This document shows, piece by piece, positions 27,201 to 39,200 of a stretch of DNA of 64,000 nt (its first letter is position 1; every line of letters starts with the position of its first letter). A program made the position numbers and the translations under genes. The DNA is from Glandiceps talaboti. Its lineage: Eukaryota > Hemichordata > Enteropneusta > Spengelidae. The notes beneath the pieces were generated by a model. That model was not told the DNA's origin, ran no database searches, and was given only the letters and a program-made list of their open reading frames with translations. The stretch covers positions 17,833,240-17,897,239 of the forward strand of contig NC_135561.1 of assembly GCF_964340395.1 (NCBI RefSeq), written 5' to 3'.

Positions 27201-30200
27201 ATAAAATATGACTTTGAAGATGATCAAAGTCAAAAGTCAGTCTTCTTCAGAAAGCTTGCCATTGATAACATAGGGGTGGACACTTTAATATAGTCTTTAT
27301 CTATCAGGCTTCCTGTGTTACTAGGCAAAATTTGAAGGTTAGCAACAAAAACGGCAACCATTTGGCTGATATTGCAAAGTCTATAGAATACAGTGATGTG
27401 CATATATGCCGACTATAGCATATGACATTGTTGTGGGTTTGGTAGAAATCAGCATATGCATGTTTGAGAATACAGGTTGATATGGATGGGTGGACAGGAC
27501 CCAATGTTTGGCTTTATTCATGGGGGCGGGGCCCAATAAGTAATACAAATAGTTCCACACTTCAATGGCTTTTTCAAGACGTTTGATTTGAAGTTCAATG
27601 AAACTTAGGTATCTCCAGGTACCATATATTAATGACTCTTTAGTCCACTAAAATAAGTCTTGGAAGTGAATGAAGTATATGAAATTGACCGTCACACAAG
27701 AACTCAGAACTCTTTTTTATTAGTTGTTATAATTGTTCTAGATAACATACACCAGCCTAAGATCTCACACCAAAAAAGAAGGGCTGATAATATGATAGTG
27801 GTCACCAAACATTCCATCACGTTACAAGAGAAAAATAGGATTTGATTCACCACAGGCCAGGAAGAAATTGGAGAGTCAACATGCAAAGAAATTACTTTTG
27901 AGGTGTATACTGAAACAGTAGTTACCTCTGCTTCCCACTGACGTATCTTGAAATATAGGAAAAAAATGAAAAAAAAATGAAAAAAGAAATAACTTCTGAT
28001 ATTGAAGTTGATGATAATGTGGAAGCATGGAGGTGATATGTAAAGTCTAGCTTACAGTGAACTTGCGATGAAAAGATTCATCAAAGGAAAAAGAAAAATT
28101 GAATTATGAAAGATGTGGAATGGTATTCATTCATTTCACTGTCAAAAAATGTCAACGTCTTGTAATTTGTATAGGTCATGTATATACATGACAATGTGAA
28201 AACATTTCAGTATGACATGAAAACATTTCAGTATGACATGACATTTGAAGATGATGTATTGAAAACAAATTTACAGACAAAATGATGATAGTAGACTAGC
28301 CTACTCATCGGAAGCCATGTGATGGACTTATCTTGTACTTTTTGCTCATGCAAAGGAAATTACAATATTTTGCTTTCAATTATATATTCTTTAAAGTGGC
28401 CATGGGGATGAAAAACAGGTAACCAGGCTTTCCTACCTTGGTCACAATGCAAAACAGCATACACTACCAGGTAGGTCAGTGTTTATAACTCAATGCATTG
28501 CACATAACTTTACAACAATTGTTTTGCGAGTTCAATCAACAAATATTTTCTACATTTCATCTTTTATTTCTTGCAATTTATTAAGTTGTGTCACTGTTTT
28601 CTCAAGTAGAAAAAAGATAGTAAGGTTAATTTCAGAACTAAATACTCCAATTCTAATCTCCATGTATATGATCACTTTAAATGGGCATAAAGCCACATGG
28701 CCTGAATAGGATTAACAGTTCGGCAAGAAAAGAAAATTGTCTGACAAAGCTAGTGAAAAATATTGTCCTGAATGCAGAACAACATTATCGAATTGTTATG
28801 GCTGGATTAGGTAGCATTGATGTGAGAACGTAGGGTTGAATTATTGGCATTTACTGGAGAATTTACCTGTTGATAAATTTATCTGAAAATAAAAATAGCT
28901 CGTATCACCTAAACTATGCCATGGAGGATGAGTAAGCTTAGCTTGTTCCTAGTCTTTGTGAAATCAAGACAATTGGTTGTTTACTATCTTTGCTTTCAAG
29001 GAAGTCATCAATCTATTACTTTCCTATATATGTATGTAGTTAACACAGTATTCTTCTTGGCCTTTTGGAAATATAATATAAGTAAATATTGACATATTTT
29101 GTTTTCTCTTTCGAAAGGTTGTATGGTGACCCCCACTTTCATTCTTGATATTTAACTGAGAACAGGTTAAAAGTTTTCTTGAACAAACATTGAAAGTAAC
29201 AGCAAAAGTGGAAGACTTTTATATCTGAGGTGTATACTTTTTAGTAAAAATTGGTATTTTACTATAATTATACTAGGAAGTTAAGGCAAAAATGAAGCAC
29301 TATCTCTAAAACTACACTTTAAAAAAGAAGTAAAGTTTAACTTTTAAAAATTTGACACTGGAATTATTGAAAATGCTTGGGTTCAAATATATGTTTGCAC
29401 AACAGCTTAAATTTCAGGGTTCAGTAATGCAAATATTTCATACTATCATTCTATTTTCTGTCGTATATTGATAGTATTTAATTCAAATACAAAGATATGG
29501 AATTGAGCTTAATGTTGTCATAAAAAGTTTATGGCCAAAAGGAATGTTTTTACCAGAGAATCTGCAAAGTCTCCAATATAAAGTCACACAAATCTCAAAT
29601 TTGTTTTATGTGTCTCTGGAACTGCCAATCCAAAAACAGAGAGAAGAAGTTAAATATCTGAAATATTTGGTGGTTTGATGTGAAATAAGTAACTTTGAAT
29701 CTATGTAAAATGTGCTGAATTTAAAAGTTGACAGTCGGTGTCAGGTCATCTAAATATTTGTGTTTCAATTTTGTTTTGATTTTTTACAATCAGTGTAAAA
29801 CAACCGTTGAAAGAAATTGATCGATTGATACCAAAAGAGCAGGAATTCCTAGAATACACAACAATTACTTATAACTAACAACTACTTAAAAGTATATGAA
29901 CATTTAGCTTATTTGTTTAAGGTATGTTCAAAGAACTTGGAACTACGTACTTATGAAAACAAAATCTTTGTTAAGTATGTCATGTAAATTTGACTTACAA
30001 TAGAAATATAATAAATAATTAATTATATTAATTCATTAATTATAATAGTGATTGATTTGGATAAATGGCCTATTGACTATTGACTAAAACAGGACTTTGA
30101 CAAGACATTTAGATTTCCTAGCAGGTTGGCATCAATAGGTAGGCCATAAGTATTAAGAAGTGAAAATGTACATGAAATAATGTGATTAATGAAGCTACTG

Positions 30201-33200
30201 AACAGTAAATGAAGTGATAAATGTAGCTGATGGTAGATCACAATGAAAGAAAAAATCAAAATGGTCAAGATGTTGTGGACAAGAATGACTGTGTGCAGCA
30301 TCACAGATAAAGTCATGCTTAGGCAGTTGGAGAGATTAGGGTAAAGTACACATTATTGACATGTACAACAGGAACACACCGAAATATAACATGAAGTGAT
30401 AAATAGTGGTGCAATCAGGTAGAATTTGCTGAATATAAGAATGAAATAAAAGTTTCTGTCATCTCTAAGCAAATACTTATACTTAAATTTGTCACAAACT
30501 TTCCGAGGTTTTGTATTTATTTCCTCAAAATAGATAGAGTGAATTTAGCAATTTTATCCCACTACTGTCTGTTCAGAGCTTCTCTATTTCAAAATAAAAA
30601 TCTGGTCAAAAAAACTTTATTTGTATTGCAAACTTAACAGCATGATGTATAATTATGTAATATTGGTATTTGGTAATTGGCATAAATACATGCACTTTAT
30701 ATGAATGAATATTTTCTGTCAGTGACAATTTTTAAGAAACAAATCAGAAATCTTTACATGATACCTATTACTCCAATGTCATATTTATATTTCTCATAAG
30801 TATCATTTTTTTCTATCAAAATCTACATGAACTATTCTTAAATTTGGTATACAATGTAAGTATGATTTATACTCACTTTACTATTCTATCATTCTATTCA
30901 TTCTATCAACATCTACTATCAATGTAAGTATCACTATGGTAGTAAAAATTTGCAAACTTACCCTCGTCTCTTTTATTATAGAGTGAATCTTGATTACGTC
31001 CTAATGGTCCATGACCATCATGAAGACTAAGAGAACTTTTATTGATACTATCCACTTCTAAGTCATGACTATGTGATTTCTTAAGTGGATCATGTTGTAA
31101 ATTATGCCGTTTCACCATTGGACTTCCAATTTTTCTTTTTGTTGAAAGACGTGAAATTAAACTTGGATTTTGCCTTTGGCTGCAATGGAAGGAAACAGAC
31201 AAAAAGACATGCAAAAATTTATTGACATATTGATTGGTTATTAGTGAATATCTAGGACACATACTCAAAGTTTTCATAACAGTAACTAGGTGCAATATAT
31301 AGTGATTGATTTTAAGAGAAAAAGATACAATATAATACACTATAGTCACTCTATTGAAGCAACTAATAATCTGAAGTAAGATTTTTTAAATATGTTTTTT
31401 AGGCATTTTAAGACAAAAGTTTAATAATATACAAAAATGTTCATGATCACACAAGGAACAGATATGGAAGGGATTCTTAGAATTTTATAGAATTTAGTTT
31501 CTCTTGAAAAATATTTTTCTCATGCTTTCCAAAATACTTAAATGTAGCAATTTAAAGAAATTACATCATCTTGTTTTCATTGGAACTTTGATATCAGTTG
31601 TGACAATAGTTGTTTATATATTAAAGTATTGGATAGATTTGTGAAATTATTGACAGTGATAGTACATGTTTCAAAGTTGTCTGGAAAGCATAAAGGATAT
31701 TCATTTTGGCTCCCATGTTCCGGATATTTGGCTCAAATCTGGTAATAATACTGAAGGCAGTATAACTGATTTATGCAAGGAAATTTCCTCGAAGATGAAT
31801 GTTTGTAGGCAAATTAGCTAAATATGCCATAAAGCAATGAGTGTCTCTGATTTTAAAATAATATATTTTAAGCACTTGGTTTTGGTGCCTTATTGTTTTG
31901 TTTTGTTTTTGTCTACTGCCAAGTAACTGATAATACTTCATCTTTAGTGCCTTAATATTCCACTTAATGGCTGACTATGATATCACTACAAACATATTAT
32001 TTCAATGCACATTTTTCACTGAAAACTTGGGTTTCTACATACAAAATGGCCATATAATGTAATCCTCTTAATACTAGAAAATATGCAAATGATCTCATTA
32101 ATATGTATGCAAAGAGGAACTTATTGGAAATGCATAAAACTATCTCTTAGCACTTAGGTCTGATTTTAGTCTAACTGACTTGAGAAATACATAGGAATGC
32201 TTGCTTAGAAATGGCACAGTAGAAAATAGTTCATCTGACTTGATCATCATACCTTGGAAAACCGCAACTGTTAAATTTTAGTGAGCAGGAAAGTAATACG
32301 AGCCAATGGCACAGATGCACAAATGTAATCACTTCATACTGATAAGGTGTCAACTTACATCCAATACCTACTCAGGTGTACTCATTAATTCTGAGCATTT
32401 TCTTTGTAATTTGTCAACTATTTGTGAACTATAAGTTCAACCAATTGTGCCAAAGACACTCCTATGCATCTAGTCATGACTTATTAAATGTATTGGATGA
32501 ACCATACATTTGCATTTCCATCTGTTTGTGATTGATATATTTTCATGGAATTGTGCAATAATAAAGTGATTACTTCCTCATTAGTGAAAAATTTGTCCAG
32601 CAATAAAAGTGAGACACTACATGTATATTTAATTTATCAAAACTAATTGGAAGTTATTGTGAAGCTACATGTTTAACCATTTAAGGACTTCGTTTACATT
32701 TAATAAATCTATGTAAGTACATCTTTGAAATTAGTGTGTCAGCCTTTTACGGGTTAATGTTTTATATTGATAGGTTCTGAAATACAACTTTTAGGTTCCC
32801 AAATATCCCCATATATGGAAAGCCAAAAGTTTCATGGCATGTATTCCTGCAGATGGTCCAATTGTCTTCATATCAAATTATGATACACACATAAATTACT
32901 CACAATAAACAGACATGTATCTGACTGTATAATTAAAATCACAATGAACAAATTACTGGACGACCACAGAGTAAAAAGAATAGTAAACATTCACACGTGC
33001 TGTCATTAGACATTTTTGTTAGTTTTCACAAAGAAATACAGCCTAATCTCCATGTATATGATCACTTTAAATGGGCATAAAGCCACATGGCCTGAACAAC
33101 CAACATGAGTTCCACCCTTGTCCGTTGCTCATAGCTGCATATACAGTGTACTTTTGCCATCTGATTTAGGATGAGGCACTTCCATGTATGGTGATGCAAT

Positions 33201-36200
33201 TACTAGCAAATATGTAGATCTAAGTTTTGGCACAAAATTTGAACCCAGAGGTCAAATGATGTCTAGGCCTTTTGGACAAAGAGCTACAGTCTCATTAACT
33301 GTTGAGTTCTAAGTGCACATTCATTAGTCAAATTTTCATTAAATTTAGAATAATTGCCACTTATTTCTTTGTCTTGTTCTACACAATGGACATTCTTCAT
33401 GGACATTGGTATGGAAATTTCACAAATTGTCCAACATTTCTTGTTTGCAAATGTTTCTAATACATGCAATACAGAGTCATATGAAAATACTGTCTGAAAT
33501 AAATGTGAAATGTTTCTAAACTATGTAATAACTACTACTTTGGTTTACTATCAAGATGGAGTTTAACTTTTGCAATCAAGTCTTTTAATCTATACAGTGA
33601 TGGAATAAAAAAAAGAATTAGTGGTGGAATAAAAAATGAACTAAATTTTGTGTAATTTGTAAATCTGTTGATGTTTGCATAAATGAAGTGATTTGAAATA
33701 TGTATATTTATATACAAACTACCAGATTAAGTTTAAGTTCGAGTTATTGAAAGGGTAAAGTATCATCAGCTATTTCTGAGATTTTTACGGATCAATGGCA
33801 GATGGGCCACTTAAAGTTTCAAGACATTTCTGTGAGTTTTTGTCTTATGTGTTACAAAAATACACACCAAATGTATGAAGAATGTCCTTTAGAAATAAAA
33901 AGTTTAGAAGAAGTCTTGAAAGTAATTATAATGTGGCATATTAAGTACAAAGACATACACATGCACATTGAGCCCGATCTATTTGGACAATGCAATATGC
34001 AAATTGTGGGTGATTTCCAAGAAACCTTCCCAAAACAGCAAGATCTTCAATCAAGACAGTCAAGACAATCAAATACATCTAAGTATGCACATCTAATCAG
34101 AGAGGCTCCCAATATTGCATGCAAAAATGGTACATGGGAGCCATAATCTGGACAGAAAAATTTTAACTCTACATTCCAAATGCGAAGTAAAATATAAAGA
34201 CTGAGAAATAAACGTTATCTACAAGAACATACAACATTTAATTGTTATGAAGACAAGGGACAGGTTGAGGAATAAGAATCCAAATTAAAAGTCAAGGTTG
34301 TGAAAATAAATCTGTGATGATAAGAGTTGTATCAGTAGAGTGACTACAGGGTATTTATAATTACCGAAGGAGTGTTGAAGACTGTCGCATCCTGTAACAC
34401 AAAAAAATGTTAAAAACACAAGAAAAAAAAGTTATTTAGGGCATCCATTTTCCTTGAAATATTTTTGAAACCTTTCTATTTACATGAATTGTGTTATCAG
34501 TAGTATTGGTATTTTTGCTTTCAAGTGGCCATATGGATGACAAATCAGTATTTATTCTGACTTTCTTATTTATAAAATAACTATACTATTGTTTCCTGCT
34601 TGCAAAACAATATGAAATAGCATAGTGTATACCAAGTCCATGTTTGTAACTCAATAAATTGCAAAAAGTTAGAAAATGTCTGAAAAATTTGTTATTGCAT
34701 GTACAATAACAAACATTTTACACACTTTTAGTAATTTTTGGCAATTTATTGAGTTGCAAACACAGACTTGGCATATATTGTTTAATATTCTTTTGTCAAG
34801 TAGGAAAACATCTAGTAGATTTGTTTTATGAATACAAAAATCCATGTGGCCACTTTAAATAGATGACTTATACTACACTCTAATTTCTGAAGTTTCTTTT
34901 TTTCCAAATTCACAAATATTAACAATAAGCACCAGGCTGGAAAGAAGTAAAATATAAAGAAGTATTGATACAAACTGCTCCTATTGATACATGGTTCAAA
35001 CTATTAAAGTCAACTTGAAACATCTAATCATCCATTAATACATTGTCCAAGTAGTGATTTGTTCATGCCTCTTAACTTGTACAAATGCATTGTTTAAATC
35101 ATTGTAGTTTTTTGTGTGAATATGACTAAGTTATATTGTTTTGACAATTATTTGGGATGGGGTATTTCAATTAGATCAATCATAATTATCAAAGCTCTTA
35201 CTTGAGGTGAAATTGATACAGTATATGTAGGTGGTAATACATTGCAGTCACATTTTAAGACTTTAGTAATTAAACAAGGATGGACTCAACATCCACTACA
35301 ATACAGTCATATGTGAAAACAGCACACATCACATTTTGGAAAAGTCAAGCATTGGTATTGTTGCATACCTACATACATACATACATACATACATACACAT
35401 ATACACACATACGTACATCATACATATACATACATGTCATACATATATACATACGATACATACATACATACATAATATGAATAATTACCTTTCAAATGAA
35501 ATTGAAGAAATGGAATATATTCCTATACTCTAGACATTTATGAACAGGATTCTTACAAGAGTGTACAACACATAACTAGAATATGACAACCCTAAACTAA
35601 CCATTTGTATATGATAAAAAGGTATAATATTTGGGCCGTTCATACATTTTGCCTTTCAGATAGTTAAAGTAGAATGCACCTCGGAAGTAAACTCTTTAAA
35701 CTTTTGTTGTTTACTTTGTTCAAGAAAACTCTAACCTATTATCAGTTAAAATCAATTTAAAAAATCTAAGGTCACCACACAATCTTTTGAAACTGAGGTC
35801 AATATGATACCAAATTAGTCATTTTAGAATCCAACATGGCCTCCAAATACTTTATTAACTCTATAGGAAAAAAATGATCGGTAATTTCCCTAGAAACAGG
35901 GTGGTAAACCCTAAATTTCTTTTATTATTTTAAAAGGACCAGGAAGAAGCTTTCAGGTGACAAAGTTTGGAAAGAATTGAAGAAGTTTGATTTTTGGGGA
36001 ATTTGTACTGAAGTGTATTTTACCTTTAACCTTTAAAATACATGTACATAATGAGGGTACACTTTCACCATTCAAACACAGTATTAGTTAAAAGCTTATC
36101 ATCACTTTCAAATCTCATAAAGGTTTAGAACAATGCATTAATTCTAATTTCTGCAGAAATGCAATTATCAATTCACCGTGCCAGGCATAGTATAAAGGAT

Positions 36201-39200
36201 GATTGCATCACACTACCTGAGTACTGGTATTAATAGCCTGCTCCAACTATCCCTGGCCCTGAAGGAGTTCAAATGTCTATAAACATAATTTGACTACATA
36301 AATTAGATAAATTAAAATTGATAACTACTTGCTGTAAATGGTGATATGTGTACTTACGTTGTAGGACTATTGACAGGTCTCAAATGAGGTTTCCATGTAG
36401 CGACTGACATGGAACATGGATCGGCTGCATAGCAACGCCACACACACTGTAAACAAATTGTGAAATGTGTAATTGGAAAGGAAGTGATTTTCAAAGTGTA
36501 CATTAGTTTGGAAAATTCACCTCTTAGTTCTACTGTGGTACATGTCTCCCAAACAGAGAGAAATCTAAAAATATTAACATTTTCTCATATAATACATACT
36601 AACTGCTCAGGTTAGTGAATGTTCTCCATTAACAATGATTCATTATAATTCAATTTTCAATTAGGGCTATGACAGAACCTCATAATGGATGAGTGCAAGT
36701 GTGGCATACTGGGGCTATTGGCACAGGTCCTTGCAGTATTCTCTGTGGTCACACAGCAAGTGAAAGTGCAGCAGAAAACATTGTGCAAGTACGAGTGCAA
36801 ATAACCCTGAGTACCCATAATGGAAATCACACAGCATGGGGTTCTGTTATTATTACATATGTTTATTTGTATTAAAGAGCTAGTTTCTGTAAAAATGATA
36901 CTGTGCAATAACACACTTTCATCTACAGCAAAAGATTTTGCCTTCATTTCCACATCATTTGCAAGCAGGTAGGCAGTAATGTTTACAGTACTGCATTGTG
37001 CGTGCACTGGTGCAAGTAATGTCTGCTGGCACATAATATAATAATTGACATAAAAAAATCACCTTCTGATCATGGACTGAATGTACGCAAAATATTTGGT
37101 CTTTCTGAAGATGTTGCATGTTATGCAAACGAGCTTTTCAATATACACTTTATATACTTTATATATAACATAGCTTTGAACAGTTCAAATGATCTTGTGG
37201 CCACAGCAAGTAACTATCATTTGTTTGTTATCTTACCAACCAGAAATGTCCATTCTTACTATTAAACAGCAAATATACTTCAACGTGTGAAGTTTTTGAT
37301 TGGTAACGCTTTTCTGAAAAGAAAGTCTCTACCTTTTAACATTAGTCTTTATTTCAACTATTAAATATTGGATAATTCTGACAGTTATACACATTTATTC
37401 TCAAAGCATTTAGAATTCCATTGAGGGCCGTCATTTATAAATCATGAGTTCAGGGGGAAACAGGAGTACCTGGAGAAAACCTACATTGTGTCTACCATGT
37501 GAGATGGCATCAGTAAATGAATGGTAACAACTTTTAATTGGTCCCACTTTGCATAAAGTTTGTGATGGGAAATGTCCTCTGCTGTGCAGTATGAACTTGT
37601 GGTCAAAATAACTCATATTTAACAAATAAGGACTAAATATTTACACTTACACATGACCTACCTGAATCAGTTGAGCGGCAGGATGGCGTCTTCTTAAGAA
37701 ATGTTTTTGTCGCTGTTGTTGTTGTACTTTAAGGGCAAATCCTGAGCCAAGAATGCCCTAGTCAAATTAAAAAGTATAAAAAGTTGCTAAATTGGGTGTG
37801 GCCTTACAACTGCATCTAAGATACTAACCTGTATGAGCTCAGCTGCTGGATGGCGTCTTCGTAAGAAATGTTTTTGACGTTGTTGTTGTTGCACTTTTAG
37901 GGCAAACCCTGAGCCAAGTATACCCTACAGGGAAATCAAGGTGATAAGTTGCGCAGAACTTTGTGACATTCCCGCCTACACAGTGGCATTTCAATATTTA
38001 ATTATTGCCTGATTGTGCTGTCCCAAACTTTGCTTCAGGATTCTCAATCCCTACAAACTATGCTTACTGTGTATATTTTTTATTGTGTATATTTTTTAGT
38101 GTGTATATTTCCAAGCTTTACATAGGAAGTAGTATTAATAACACGCCTAAAAATGCATTCTCTTTAAATCTTCATATAGTTATAAGATAAAAGTAGTCTT
38201 ATTAAAAATTATTGATTGATTGATTGATTGACTGATTGATTGATTGTGTTAGGAATGCATAACATGCTTTTTCTTTCAGTAGTATCTCACTTCAAAAATT
38301 ACTTGAATCTTCAACTAGTTTCACATCGAATGTGAGCTTTTTCAAGAAATCTGAATTAACTTGAATGGAAATGTAAATAACTTTATTTTTAATATGCTTT
38401 ATTCTTTATCATCCTTGCCAACTCTAAATGTACTTTGATAGCTTCTTGAACTTTTTTTTCAACTATACTATAAATAAACTTTCTAGAGCTGTGTATAATT
38501 CAATTTGTCATGAAAGTTCAAGCTTCATTTGAATGTTCCTTTTCCTCTGAAAGTCTCTACAGTTTGATTGAAAAGGCTATTTAGTTACCCACCTTTTTGC
38601 CAATGTTTAAAAGAAGTGGTATATAAGGGTGCTCCCCGGTTACTTAAAACAGGGGTATATTAAAGTAAGCGACAGTCGCATGAGAGCCAGTCGATGAAAC
38701 ATGGCTTTCTCAAAGAACTTTGAAAATAGTACACTACAAGTACAAGATCTGTTTGACATGCTGACTTTTGACTTAAAATATGAGACGATGGCAAAAGAGA
38801 ATTGTCTTCTCCAAACTACACTCCTAGAGGCCAAACTATGGAATCTTTTGTTTTTCCACTAATCAGAATATGGTGCATTTGGTGGAAAAATTAAAACAAC
38901 TTTTTTTCTATGAAATTTAAATTTATTTTGGTTCATCATTTTTTATTCCTTTTGATAAACTGATGGGGTAAAAGAATGATTTTACTATCCTCTATATAGA
39001 GAAAAGGATATGAGAAAGTGCAATCACAAGGATTTATTTTCATCTAATCACCTACATAATCTAGCGAACTTTGAGACAGCAACAGGCAAGTTATAAATGC
39101 TTGGATTGCCACACAAACCTCCATTTAGTTGCTCTGTGATTTTTTTAACAGACTATTATAGAAATTTAAAAACAAAATCCTAAATATTGAGTAGTGGGAG

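Noticed and set aside
28868-28883. 16-nt KCNQ1 microexon (acceptor ATTTTCAG, donor GTAAAT)
   Set aside because: Its length is not a multiple of three, and neither alone nor together with the 21-nt candidate does it restore the frame needed by the exon at 22529-22639.
37662-37924. Exon pair as an assembly or allelic duplication
   Set aside because: The copies differ at 14 of 96 bases, mostly at third positions, and the introns around them are unrelated, which fits an old exon duplication rather than haplotype stacking.
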